Shown one piece after another: positions 33,926 through 46,612 of a stretch of 64,000 nucleotides of DNA. A program made the position numbers and the translations under genes. The DNA is from Brachionus koreanus (lineage: Eukaryota; Rotifera; Eurotatoria; Ploima; Brachionidae): the NCBI GenBank assembly GCA_016987375.1, contig PJRA01000011.1, forward strand, positions 1,712,446 to 1,776,445, written 5' to 3'. The first letter of the stretch is position 1. Each line of letters opens with the position of its first letter. The notes under the pieces are model-generated. The model was not told the DNA's origin. It saw only the letters and a list, made by a program, of their open reading frames with translations, and did no database searches.

Positions 33926-34965
33926 AGACAAAGTTTAAGTTTTATCCAGAAAAAAACTAAAAAAATAAAAATAATTTTAAAACTAATTTTTCTATTTTTT
34001 TCATACTAATTTTTTTATTTAATTTTTATAAATAATTTTAATATATCTTATTTTTTTTCTAAAGAATATATCAAATCTGAAGAATACTGCATTTTATAGT
34101 TTTATAGTTATTATAAGTGAGGTTCTCGGGTGACTAAAGGATAGCACTTTTTTTATTCATAGTTTTGAAAGTATATTTATAGTCTTGTGACTAGAGAGTT
34201 TTGATGTTTTGCAGTTGTTGCTGGAACGCTGTTTTTTTAATTTTTTAGTAAAGCTATTTCTCAAAAGTCTTCATATTCAATTGTATCATGTCACCAGGTC
34301 TCGTCACCCATTAAATCACCAATAACTTAAAAAAAAATATTTTAATATTTTGTTTAATTAGATGAAAAAAGAAAAAAATAATACGAAAACGAAAAAATTA
34401 AGTGAACATCACAACAGAAATACTTTTCTTTGTTTTTATTCATAAAATCTAATCATTTTTTATAATTTTTTTCAATCATATCTTAAATCAAAAACATTGT
34501 AAAATTATTTAAAATTTTTTTACAGAATAATTTTATTTTCATTAAAAACGAAAAATTGGCCTATCTAATTCACATCTTAACTTTGAATTAGATAGACCAA
34601 TTTTTAAATATTTTTAATGAAAAAATGAAAAAAAAATTTTTTTTCAAAACAAATTATACATTTATATTTTGGAATTTCCATTAAAAAATTTTTTTAAGAC
34701 CAATTTTAAATTATCCAGTACTGATGGGTATATGTCTAGAATGGGTTTACTCAGTCCCTTCAAAACACCAATCTCTCCCTAACCAAGCCGCTACTAACAA
34801 AACTAAATTTTTTTTGGAAAAATGTAAACGAATTCAAAAACAAGCTGGATGAAAATTTTAAACAGCTACAAAAGTGCATTTTTCTTATACTAGAACTACT
34901 ACTTTTTATTAGTATTTTCAAGACCATAAAAAATTTTGATTGTTTAATATGTTTTATTTTTAATC
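33926..34965. other. intergenic with a fold-back sequence
   Basis: AT-rich, no gene. It contains the hairpin at 34551-34606 (separate entry) and the probable 3' UTR of the FN3 gene. Confidence 0.5.
34551..34606. repeat. strong hairpin / fold-back repeat
   Basis: AAAAATTGGCCTATCTAATTCA is followed after about 11 bases by TGAATTAGATAGACCAATTTTT. The stem is 21-22 bp with a single C/T difference, and weaker pairing continues outward through TTTTCATTAAAAA on the left and its complement on the right. It could be the core of a MITE or a structured RNA; no poly-T terminator or gene context favours either. Confidence 0.7.
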
Positions 34966-35808
34966 TTAACTGAAACAAAATTTTGATACATATACTAAAA
35001 TTATATGAATTAAATTAAATTTATAAATGATTGCACTATTTGTTGAAGTTGTTGTTGTTTGTATTACAGTTGTTGTAGTATCGGGTTCTTTCCTATAAAG
35101 ATATCTTAAGGAAATGCCACTGGTAGTATTTTGTCCAATTGAAGCACAATAATTGGCCACCGGATATTCATCAATGTAGCATTCTACATCATTAAATGCA
35201 TATATATCTACCTGAAAATCTCTTTTTAAATCATCGCCTGAAAAATTGAATCTTGTCTCTTTTACTGTATACTCATCAATTTCAGATTGACCAAGAAATT
35301 GTCTCTTAACTTTGTAATAACATATACCAGGTGAATAAGTTTTAGGTGGTTTTTTCCATTCTAAAGAAAGTAATTGATCCTTTTTGTTAACTATCAAATC
35401 AGTAGGAGCGTCTGGATTTCCGAAGCATGTTGTCCAATTAGCTCCTACTAAAAAGAATTTTTGTGTAATATTGACCACTTTATACACTAATGAAACGCTG
35501 TATTCAGTCAAAGGATTTGAATTTAAAGAAAAATTAAACGTTTTGTTCAAATTGTCTGAATTGATGTAATTTCGATAATAGCACTCGCTATTCTGTGTAA
35601 TTGACTCAATTTCGACATAATCCAAGCATTCATCTGTATACTCAGTGTCATTTTGAATTTTGGAATAGATACTGTAGGATATGTTGAAAAAATCTGTGCC
35701 TACTACAATTGAATTAGACTTAATTGCAAATGAATTATTGTAACATTCGCTTTTAATTAGACTATAGCATTGTATATTTAATAGTAAAATTATAAAATAT
35801 TTATTCAT
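34966..35808 (-). CDS. secreted, probably GPI-anchored protein with an FN3-like domain
   Basis: Single-exon ORF of 280 aa starting at ATG 35808. Residues 1-20 (MNKYFIILLLNIQCYSLIKS) form a signal peptide. The ectodomain has many N-glycosylation sequons (NNS, NIS, NKT, NFS, NIT, NWT) and paired cysteines. From about residue 140 a fibronectin type III-like domain begins, with PDAPTDLIVNKKDQLLSLEW, an aromatic strand YYKVKRQFLG and a C-terminal strand FQVDIYAFN. The C-terminus has a Thr-rich stalk (TTTTVIQTTTTST) and a hydrophobic tail (IHIILVYVSKFCF), typical of GPI-anchored proteins. Ligand and role unknown. Confidence 0.8.
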   Translation of the reverse strand: MNKYFIILLLNIQCYSLIKSECYNNSFAIKSNSIVVGTDFFNISYSIYSKIQNDTEYTDECLDYVEIESITQNSECYYRNYINSDNLNKTFNFSLNSNPLTEYSVSLVYKVVNITQKFFLVGANWTTCFGNPDAPTDLIVNKKDQLLSLEWKKPPKTYSPGICYYKVKRQFLGQSEIDEYTVKETRFNFSGDDLKRDFQVDIYAFNDVECYIDEYPVANYCASIGQNTTSGISLRYLYRKEPDTTTTVIQTTTTSTNSAIIYKFNLIHIILVYVSKFCFS

Positions 35809-36694
35809 GATTTTTTTTTTATTTTCTAAAAAAAAAAATAGAAATTTTTTTTTACATTTATATCATTTTTATTTATTGTGAAATTATGATACATTATTTG
35901 CAAATCTTATCCTTTTAAAATTTTATGATTCAAATTTTATTTTATCAAAACGATTCCTTATCTCAACACAATAAAGCTATATTTTGAATTTAAATTTTAA
36001 TTCAACGATCAGGTGAAATGAATATCATGAAAAAATGTGATCAAACAAGTTTGAGTTAATGTCATTTAGTAAGATTTTTGTTAAAAAAAATTTTACTCTG
36101 ATTAAAAATGATTGTATAGAATACCATTGCAAATAAATGTCCTTCATATCGTGTCCTTGATGAGAAATAAAAAATTACTAAAAGCTTTTAGTGTACTTAA
36201 AACACTAAAAGTAAATAAATACCAATAATTTATCTAATAAATGTCTTTAATGTCTTTAAAGTATTCATAAAAGAATCTTATTCTAACAAATTAATGCCTA
36301 ATAAAGTACATAAAAGTAGTGGTCTGCTATCAGATATTGTTTATTATGATTTGAATATTAATAAAAAGAAAATTGCATGAAGTACATAACAGAAACTTGA
36401 TAGAGAAAGCAAAATAGAAAGTAAACTAGGTTTTAATTACGTCATTGTCAAAATGGTAATGTCAGCTCTTAATTAGTCTGCCATGTATTTTGAAAACAAA
36501 TGAAAAAATTTAAGCCTAATTTAAGCTGAAAAGAAAATCATTAAGTAAAAACATCTATCTATATATTCAATCTCTTTAAAAAAATTATGAGATAAAAACT
36601 TATTTTATTTTTTTATCAATATTTATCTAAAACAAATGTCATTTCTACAAAAAAAGCTTATAAATTATTCTAAAAAATAAAGTTAAAATCTAAA
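35809..36694. other. intergenic between two divergent genes
   Basis: About 890 bp separating the FN3 gene (-) from the carboxypeptidase (+); it must hold both promoters. AT-rich, no element recognised. Confidence 0.5.
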
Positions 36695-39600
36695 ATGTAT
36701 AAAATTATAGTATTATTGGCTTGTTTTTCTTTCATCACCTTGAGTGAACCTACTAATTACGATAACTTTCAATTAATCGAAATTCACCTAGAAACAGATG
36801 ATCAAGTTAAATTAATACACAATTTTGAACACCTTGATTCTGAAGTAATTTTTCAAAGAATTTTTTTAAAGAAAATTTTCAAATTTAATCTAGTTCGATT
36901 TGTGGAATTTGGCCATTAATAATGGAAAAAGTGCCATCGTTTTACTCTCACCAACGGCTTATGCCAGATATTCTAAACTATTTGAGAATTTAGGCATCAA
37001 ACATCAAATAATCGAGCGCAATATACAGAAGTATTTACTAAATTTAAATTTAATTATTTTTTAAATTATTTACTTGAAATTAAGTAAAATAAATGAACAG
37101 GCTAGATCGATGGAGCGTTCAAAAAATGACAGAAGCATTCTTTTCAGATATGCCAGATATACTGAAGTTTTTTTTAATGGTGAAGTTAAATTTTTTAACT
37201 TAAAATTTTTATTTCAAGATATTAAGCTTTATTGACAACACTGTGGCTGATAATTCCGATATTGCAAGCTCTTACATTTACGGAGCGACTCATGAAAATC
37301 GTAACCTTAAAGCCATTGTCTTAAAAACTTCAACAACTACTAGAAGTATTTGGATAGATTGTGGAATACATGCAGTAAATTTTTAATTTTATAACAAGTC
37401 ACAAGTTAAAAATTTATTTTATGAAAGAGAGAATGGGTCTCGCCGGCATCATGTGTATATTTAATTGACAGAGTAAAACAACTAACAATTTTTGTTTTTA
37501 ATTTTAATTTTTTTTTTAAAGTTTATTAAAGAATACCGATCTGGTGAACCAAAAACAGTTGCTATTATGAACAAATATGAGATACATATTACACCATTGC
37601 TTAATCCAGATGGCTATGAATATTCACAGACAACAGTAGTTTTAAAAACTAGTTGTAATTTTTTTTTTAAATTTAGTTTTCTCAAGTCAAGATTGTGGCG
37701 AAAAAATCGTTCTCCAAATCAAATTTGTACTTGTATAGACAATATATGTAGTTGTGTAGATCAACAATTTAGCAGTTGTCTGGGCACTGATTTGAACAGA
37801 AACTTTCCATTTAAATGGCTGGTGAATATTTTTTTCTTCTATGACTTGGTTTTGAGAAATTTAATTTAATATAATTAAAAAATCTTTAAAATGTTTGTCT
37901 GTTAGCAGACCAGAAAAAGGTTTTAATGTTACACTAATTTTGCATTTCAGATCATTACCGATCCATTTTTGATTTTAGATTTTTATTGTATTCTTTTGAA
38001 CTTTTAATCCAAGAGTTTTATTTTTTACAAAATAATAATATTAGTTTAGAATATCTAACAAGTCTTAGGTGAAAGTAAAACGATGATACTTTTTTTTCCA
38101 CCTTTATTGACCAAATTTCACACAAAGAACTAGTTTAAATTTGAATATGTTTAATTAAAGTTTAACTATCATGGAAAAATTTAAAAATAATTTAATATAA
38201 AAAAAATTATTAAAAAATTTAAATTTATCAGATATTTTTGGTATTTCGTCAGATTTGAATGCATCAGATTTTTAGTAGAAATTTCATGTATGAAATAGTC
38301 AAATTTATGTTTAAACTGCTTGATATTTAATTTAGGTAAAAAGAAAACTCATCAATTTTTAAAAAAATTACACTTATTCAATACTTAAGTAATCTTTTTG
38401 GGTCTTGGATTTAGTGTTTGAAAAATTATCAGGACATATACGAGTGCTTTGCTTTTAATTAATTTAATTTAATAAATTAATTAAATTAATTTAATCTTGA
38501 TTAAGTTGAATAATGCCAATTTTTTGAAATTTTGATCGGTTTTTCTGTAAATGAGACAGCTCTGTAATTTTTAATTATTATTATTATTTTTACTTGTTTA
38601 AAGTCAAATTGGAAATTAAAATAAAAATGAGATTTTTATTATTAAATAGTTACAATTACAAAATGATTTTAAGAAAATTCTCATCCATCCTTATTATATT
38701 TAGCTTTTACTATCTATTGTATTGTGTTACTCGTTGACTTGTCATTTAATAAACAGGTCAAATGTGAGCATAATCAGTATCATATTCTCTTCCATCAATA
38801 GAAATTTAATTCTCATATAAATATAAGTGTTTAAAAATAATATAACTATGTTAAAAAATTTAAATTTTGGAATGTCGAATTGTTAAGGTTTTTTAAACGT
38901 TTTACAACTCGGGTTTGAAAATTTTTTTCAAGACTAAAATATTTAAGCTTAAGAACAAAAGTAGAAAAAAATTATATAATGCATGGGATGATTTTTGATT
39001 TTTAGACTTAAGTGCACGCATAAGCGACCATCGGCCTATTTTAAATTCAAAAATTCAAAAAACCTGTAATGATGCTTGTTCAAAATGAAAATTCTAGCTT
39101 ATGCGTGTACTAAGAATAAAAAGTTATTACATTCATTATCTGGGTTTACGGTAATTGAAATAACGTTTTATTAGAAAACAGAATTCAAATTACAAAATAT
39201 CAGATATTAGATGTAAAAAAAGTCTGTATTCATCCAAAAATTAAATATAATTTAAATGATTTTGTAATAAAAAAAAATGTTTTGCCAAATTAAAGAGTTT
39301 ATACTTTTTTTAATCAGCTAAATTTTTTAAAACGAATTTTATATTCACATAAAATTTTATTTCAATTATAAAGTTTTTGTTCTTTTTTTATTTATTTATT
39401 CTAAAATTTACAATTCTGTTATTCAATAACTTTTGATCAGTTTTCATTAAAATGAAATGCCCTTTTTTAAAAATATTTGTATATGAGAAGAAAATAATTT
39501 AAACTTGAAATCATAAGAATGGTGGAAGTAGCACAAATCCTTGTTCCGAAGTTTATGCAGGAAATTCAGCAGGCTCAGAAAAAGAAACGAAAGCAGTAAT

Positions 39601-40223
39601 TAAAGCTATACAAGATAAGCATGGAGAATGGGACGCCTTCATCTCTGTTCATTCATACGGCTGTTGGTGGTAAAAAAAATATATATTATAATTGCTATAG
39701 TTTTTATTAGATAAAATAATTTTTTGATAAAAGGTTAACACAATGGGGTCACTCGCCCTCCGAAGTACCTGATGATAATGATGACATTATTGCCAAGGCT
39801 CAAATTGGTGCTGATGAAATAAAAAGATTTAATGGTTTTTAGAAAGAAAATTTTATTGCTTGATAAAAAAAAATATTTTTTTTAGGTACCGATTTTACAG
39901 TAGGATCATCTTAATTATTATGTACTTTAAAAGATTCAATTTTATATTTATATGTATTTTACTTTAATTTTATTTAGATATCAACACTGGAAATTCAGCC
40001 GATTGGTGAGGTTTTATTTGATTACTGAAAATATTTAAACTTGTTGTTTTCAAAAAGGGCAAAAGGAGCCGAGAATATAAAGTACGGATATGTGATTGAG
40101 CTGAGACCAGGTCCAGGAACGTCTGACTACTATTATGGATTTACTTTGCCAGAGGATAGAATGGTTTATGTTGCGCCTGAAAACTTTTTAGGAATTAAAG
40201 CTTTTTTATTTGCTATAGTTTAA
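36695..40223 (+). CDS. M14 zinc carboxypeptidase (A/B type) with an in-frame TAA in exon 10
   Basis: Secreted pro-carboxypeptidase. Exons: 36695-36844, 36894-37030, 37101-37166, 37227-37374, 37428-37472, 37522-37635, 37687-37821, 39518-39669, 39734-39834, 39886-39921, 39978-40005, 40058-40223 (1278 nt, all phases fit). Signal peptide MYKIIVLLACFSFITLS; propeptide through exon 3. Zinc ligands: His and Glu of GIHA|REW across exons 4/5, and His of SVHSYG in exon 8. Substrate-binding DLNRNF lies in exon 7; catalytic Glu in VIELRPG in exon 12; NPDGYEYS in exon 6. The small exon 10 reads TDFTVGSS, then TAA (39912-39914), then LLY. This stop would remove the catalytic Glu. The exon 3/4 junction has an alternative (donor 37178/acceptor 37218) that keeps frame. 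Confidence 0.88.
39008..39114. repeat. fold-back element in carboxypeptidase intron 7
   Basis: TTAAGTGCACGCATAAGC (39008-39025) is inverted at 39097-39114 with about two differences. The 107-bp unit lies in the 1.7 kb intron 37822-39517 that splits the active-site exons. No ORF. Confidence 0.6.
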
Positions 40224-41567
40224 TAATTTTTTTAGCTTCAAATTTTCAGTGAATAAAAATTTAATACTGAGTTGTTTTAAAAGTCACTAATTTTAACTCA
40301 AGTCAATGCGCAGACTTGAATGAACGAACATTTATCTCTATTTTATTTTAGCCTTTGAAAACAATTTTGAAGCTATAAGAAATTAATTTATATTTATGTA
40401 TTATTAATACTATAAGACATTATTTCGTATTTTTTTTATAAATTCTAATTTTACGAAAATAATTAGCTTTTTAATACAATACTTAAAAAAAATATATTTT
40501 CGTTTTTAGCTTAAAAGACTTTTAATAATTATATTTTAGTGAAGCGAATTAAGAACTTGCGCAATACCAGAAAAATTAAAAGCTTTAAGTGGAGATTGTC
40601 GTTCAAAATCAGCAGAATTCTATTAATATCACTCATAAAGTTATTATTTGACTATTGTTTTGTATTTTTTCAGTCAACTACTTAGCAAATTAAAATCTGA
40701 AATACAAAAAATGAAAAATTGGATCTTAAGAATCATCAAGTATTTCCCATTAAAAATAATATCAAATCTATTTCCAAAGAGCTACGAATCGATCTGATTG
40801 ATGACAGTGCTGCCAATCTTTTTTCAAAATTTATCATCACCAAGAAAAACCATGACTAAATAGCTCAAGAAATTCAAAATTTTATGCTTCAAAGCTCAAA
40901 CAAAATAAAGACGACCTTTTTAAACAAGACTCAATCCTAATGTAATTAACCAGTATTATAGGCCAAATAATTTAATTTTTTAGAGTTTTATTGTGTATAA
41001 AAATCTAAAATTTCACAAACAGATAGAAAGAATAAAAGAAAAATGATCACAGAGACTGAATATGGTAAAGATTCTTTCACATAAGCTATGGAAAAAAAGG
41101 ATTGATAGGAATTTTTAGATCTGCTATTCTGAATTATCACACAGTTAAACACACCTTTTAAATAATTTTAGTTAAAAATAAGGAACTGAATCCTATATTT
41201 TCTTTAGTTAAATTGCTTAATTTAATTTAATTTTTTTAATTACTTTAATAAACAAAACCCTGACGCTCAAAGGATAAACAAAATAGAATATCTTAATTAT
41301 ATCTTTCATTTTTTTATTATCTCAAAAACTTTTTTTCAGAAATAAAATTTCTCAACCAAAATCAAAGAAGATTATTATTTTAATTTATTTATTCAAATCA
41401 ATTTTAAAAAAGAAAGTTTGGCATTCAAAGACTAGTGCCTGGTAAAATCGGAGAAAATAAATTTTTACAAAAAAGTATTTAAAGAAAAAAAAATATAAAT
41501 TTAAATGATCAGATGCTGACAAATATCGATTTTTAGATGCCGACTAAATTACTGTTTAGTTGTTTTA
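40224..41567. other. intergenic, possible decayed coding stretch
   Basis: Mostly AT-rich. At about 40740-40860 one frame reads FPIKNNIKSISKELRIDLID then DSAANLFSKFIITKKNHD before a stop. That composition is more protein-like than its surroundings, but no family was recognised and no open gene can be built. Confidence 0.35.
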
Positions 41568-44500
41568 TTATTTTATGATCTGAATCAAATGCTCAACAAG
41601 TTTCGATGTAGCACAGCAGTTTCTATCGCCAATAAACTCATTTAGTACATAAACAGTGCTTAGGTCAACAAATAACTTTTTTTCTTTGTTTTTATCGAAA
41701 AATTCTAGAAAAGAAAAAAATTTTAAAAAATTTTTAAATTCAATTTTAAATTACTTTTAAAATCAGACTCGTTATAATTGACTTTAGTAAAAAAATTCCT
41801 GATAATATAAACTATGCCGTTTCCACCATCAAAATGATCAAAAATATTTTCAACAGAATCACTTTTCCAACAGTTCGATTTTATCAAATGGTCAACTTTC
41901 TTTAACAAGTCAAAAATAGTGTCAAAATAAAAAATGCTAACAAACGACTTGTAAGAGCATGAATCTATAATTAAATCGACTAATTGAGTAAATAAGATTG
42001 TCTGTTGTTTAAAGTATCTTAAAATTTTATCCTTGAGTAGATAAGTTCTTGCACAAAAAAACCTATCAGATTCCAAACACTCGAGCCATAAGTCACTATA
42101 TTCAGCATTAGCCATTAAATCAATTAAATCTCTCAAATTTGGCTCGATATTTTTAGCCATGAGAAAAAATTTATATATTTTGTTGAAAATTTCTTGTTCA
42201 CAACTCATTGATTCGAGAATAACTTGTTCAAATTTGGCCTGTTTTTCACTAATTACATTGTTCATTAATTGACTTTTGTTCACATAGTTTAAATCCTTTT
42301 AAAATTGATAATTAATATTCAATAAACATTTAAAAGAATGAAAAAAAATATTCTTTAAAAATATTTATGTTAGATGAAAAAATTGAAATTTTTTCGTGAC
42401 TTGAAAAAAATTAAAAAAATTAGCAAAAAAAATATTCATGAAAATTTTGCACATTCAAATGAACTCTTCTTCCTAATTTTAAAAATTGAAAAATTAATTT
42501 TGTTAATTTATAGAGCTTATTTGAATGATTATAAAATGCAGCAATAAGCATGTTTCAAGATAGATGATAGATGGACTGATTTGAAAAGGAAAAAATTATT
42601 TTCACATTTAATTTCAGATAAAAACAAAATGGACAATATTTTTTCCACTTACATTTAGTAATTGATTTATTCGCTCAAAATGAGCAATCAATAGACAATC
42701 GTAGTCGAATATTTTCATGTCTAATGGAGTTAATTCAGCCTCATTTGGCTCATTATTTGTCGAAAATAGCTTAACACTTTGAACATCACTTTCCAAATTT
42801 AAAAAATCAAAATATTCTTGCAACATTTTTTCAAAATTAACACTCTCATTTTCACTTAAACTTAAATCCAGACCATTAATCATTTCTTGCGAATCTTGTC
42901 TTGTATATCCACATAGAGCATCAAATTTTATTAAGCTATTGAATAAATCATTAAGCTCAATATAGTTAGATCTTAAATCGTTTAGGTTATTTATTAAAAT
43001 TTTAAATTTTAAATTGACTAGATTGGGCGATTCGATTTTTTCAATTAGTTCATTAAGAAGACATTCAACTTGGGTTTCAATGTCTTCGCATTCATGTGAA
43101 AAAACACTTTCTGACTTGGAGTATTCAAAGCTGTTTGTGGTCTCATTTGATGATACACTTTTAATACTATTGCGATTTTCTGCTTTAGAGTCAATTTTTT
43201 GGTTGGATTTTTCAAGAGATGAAGAAGAAGAAGTGCTCGACGAGGATATTAATGTGTTTAGTTGAACGTCGGGCTCTTCATGGCTAATAGATGAAATATT
43301 TAGTACTTTGTTCTCGTTTATGTCTGACAAAATGAGCGAATTAGGTCTTGTTTGAGTAGACAGTTCGGGCGATTTCTGAAACGAGCTTGATTTGCTTACT
43401 TTACGTTTGTCATTGCTAAGACTCATCAGTTGGGCCGGATTGAAAATGGTGAAAGTGTCTTCGCAAGTTTCAAAAGGCATCCAAGATATTAGCATGCTTA
43501 ATTTGATTGATCCACTAGTGTTGGCGTTCAGAGTCAGTCTTTGCGTATGCATAGTCGAGAATAGGTCTTTGATGTCCAGAAACCGCTCGCCTATGGTCAC
43601 ATTTTTGCCAAAAATCTTTATCTCATTTATTTTTATTTGAAGATGATCGTGTATGTGAATTTTAAATGTGAAATTTAAGTTGTCCCAACGCTGACTGCAG
43701 CTTTTGGTTATTTTTGTTCGTGTACGAAATTTTGCATTTGTGCCATATTTTACTTGAATCTGATAAACATCACCCGGACAAAGACGAGCAAAGCCAATTA
43801 GCTCTACAAATAGAATAAATTAAACTTTCTTTGTTTTTTTTATTTATTAAAATTTTGTTTAATTACTCTCTATTTGAAATCTAAATGTTCCCAGTAGGGC
43901 TTCGCTCTGTGCTTCTATCAAACATAGAGTCTAAATAAATATTAAGTTAGTTTATTTTTCTAATTAGAAATATAAATAGATTTTTAAAATATTTATTTAT
44001 GACATTTTTTTTTCAATCAATTTTCAAATAGTTAATATTTTTATATCATGTTTCAGTCATTTTTAATTTTAAAGACCAAATAAAACTAGTTTTAAATTCA
44101 TTTCTAAATTTTGAATTCATTTTTAATGAAAAATACTATTAAAATTTAAAGAAAAAAGTCTAATGATGTTTTTATTTATATTCAGACTGGGATTTTTTTT
44201 TGTCAAATTCAAAAATTAGTTTAGATTAATAAATAAAGGAATGCTGCAATTTGTTGCAATATATTTTTTGTAAATATTCTAAAGTTTTTCTTTCAAAGAA
44301 ATCACGGATATGAATTTCAAATACAAATTTAACAAAAATATTTAGTTTTTTTTTATAAATTTAAATTAAAGATAATCAAATTCATTTAACAAAATACTGC
44401 AACATACTGCAGCATTACTATTGAATTTGATCAAACAAAAGAAAGTTTGGTCATTAAAGTGTTTCTTCTAACTATTTGAAAATTTTTTAGTCTAAAAAAA

Positions 44501-46612
44501 GACTCAAATAATAGAAATTAATTGATTTTTTTTTCTATTGGAAACAAGAAAATACATGTTTTAAATGGCAAACGACTTGTGAATTTTGTTTTGAACGAGT
44601 CATCTGTTTTTGAGATAAGCATTTCAAAAAAAGGGAAATTTTTGACTCAAATAGCTTCTTTTTGTAGTTACTTTCATTTGATAAAATATGATTAACTCTA
44701 AAATAATTTTTCTCTTTAAAAAAGGCATAAAATAAAACTTTATATAAATTTAATTTAAATCTGATGATCCTTTTTTCTTTTTTTGCTGTACTATTTTGCG
44801 GTATTTTATTTAAATATTTTTGATTATCTTCAATTTAAATTTATATAAAAAGAGTGAAAAATATTTTTTGAGATTTTTTTGAGAGAAAAACTCTAAATTT
44901 CTATTTTATAAAATTTCGTTAAAAAACTGATCAGTCAAATTTTAATTTTTCCTCAAAAATATGAAATTTTGTTAATTAAAAGCTTTATCTATTCGAAAAT
45001 TTTTCTGATCTAAAAAGCAATTCTAATAAAAAGGTGCATTGTGAAATTCAAATTGAAACAAAACAAAAACTCTTACTATTTTGAAAAATTAAAATTTAGA
45101 CTTTTGTTAAAGTAAAATAAAGTCATTAAATGTCTAAACTAATTATTCGATAAATTTAAAGAATTTTTTTTCTCTTTATTAAAGTTAAATCTTGTGGAAA
45201 ACCAAAAAAAAATCTTCCAAAGGTCAAATTTATCTAATTTATACTTTATGACTTTTGAATAACTCTGATTAAAATGCACAAAACCATGATTTATTAATTT
45301 TATTTTAAATTTTTTCTAAAGAATTAAAAAGTTAAATAACTTTTAACAAATTTTGTGACAAAATTTAAATTAATCAAAATTTTAATATTTAATCTAATTT
45401 TTTTGGTCATATTATCTTCATAAAATATAATATTTAGAGCTCTTTTCAATCATTATTTGTGGATAAAATTTTTCTCTAGCTTAATTCATCGGTTTGACAC
45501 AAATACATTTAAATTTTCATTAAAATTTAACGATAAAATATTAGCAAATTCTCTTTAAAATAAAAAACCGACCCATTTTAAATTAAATGACTAGTTTTTA
45601 TGAATAAAATGAATAAAATTTATCTACCATTAGATAAAACCATATTTATGATAAAAAATTTTAATTATTTTCTTTGTCTGTCTTTTAAAGTGATTCATCA
45701 AGTACTCTAATTAATTTTTATTGATTGATCTGCTAATTAATTGAAAATTTAAAGAGAAAAATCACTTATAAGATATTAATAAATTATAAATGAATATTCA
45801 ATTTAAAGTTCAGCATAAATAATTACTTAGAAAAAAATGAATTCAAATCGCTTCAAAAAGAAAGAATTATATAATCTCTAATAGCTTTTAAAACTCTTAA
45901 TCAATATTCTTAAAAGATCATAGACTAATTTTTCAATAATTACTTTAATACACTCCTTCCAGCCTGATTTAATTTTGGCCAAATTTTTAACTTGATTTTT
46001 GCTTGGCGAATTTTTATACGCCTCGTACATATTTTGTATGCCCTCTCTCATTTTTAAATGAATAACATAGCTATTCTTTAGCTTGGATAAATTGTTGAAT
46101 TTTGTCTCCAAATGCCGTAAATTGGCCTCGGACTGAAGCAGCTGTTTGGCCATGGCATTGTAGCCATTTGTGACAGCAATTGTTAGTTCGTTTACTTTGT
46201 TTTTAAGATCTTCTATGCACGAGTTAAGACCGGAGAGTACACTGTCAAGTATTTGAATAGTTCGTTGAGGTTTAGGCGACTTGGGCACAGTTGTTTTGCA
46301 GTTTATTGGAGTTGAATTGCCCTGCGATATGGCACTCGAAGCGTGGTACATGGACGCGAATCTGGGAAGAGTTGAGGTCACTTGTTCATACGAGTGTGCT
46401 GTCAATACGGAGCTCATGTTATTTGACGAGAACGAGGCCGAAACCGTGCTTTTTTGTTTGCGTTGAGAGCGTTTTTGGCCGATAATTGGCTGCGCTATGG
46501 GAACTGATGTGAAAGGTGAACCGGGCGGCGACGAGTATGCCGATGACGAAGACGAAGAATACGCAGTTTCGGCCGTGTTTAAAGCGGATGAAAAAGAATT
46601 AGAGGTGAACAT
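41568..46612 (-). CDS. RIPOR (FAM65) family Rho-effector homologue
   Basis: Exons 46612-45944, 43930-43867, 43803-42653, 42295-41755 and 41704-41568 sum to 2562 nt (853 aa). The first exon has a Ser-rich N-terminus and then the helical RIPOR region (LRHLETKFNNLSKLKNSYV, MREGIQNMYEAYKNSPSKN). Exons 2-3 give CLIEAQSEALLGTFRFQIEK and LIGFARLCPGDVYQIQVKYG, the family hallmark, then a C2-like beta domain (CSQRWDNLNFTF, VTIGERFLDIKDLFS, SGSIKLSMLISWMPF). A Ser-rich low-complexity linker and a helical C-terminus follow, ending LVEHLIQIIK. In vertebrates RIPOR proteins bind Rho GTPases and control cell polarity and migration. This copy is shorter than vertebrate ones (about 1,000-1,200 aa). Intron 1 is 2.0 kb. 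Confidence 0.85.
44451..44690. repeat. dispersed repeat, copy 1 (in RIPOR intron 1)
   Basis: About 230 bp, recognisable by AAGTGTTTCTTCTA at the start and GAACGAGTCA in the centre, is repeated in the same orientation at 52511-52740 at roughly 75-80% identity by eye. No ORF and no clear inverted ends. Confidence 0.7.
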
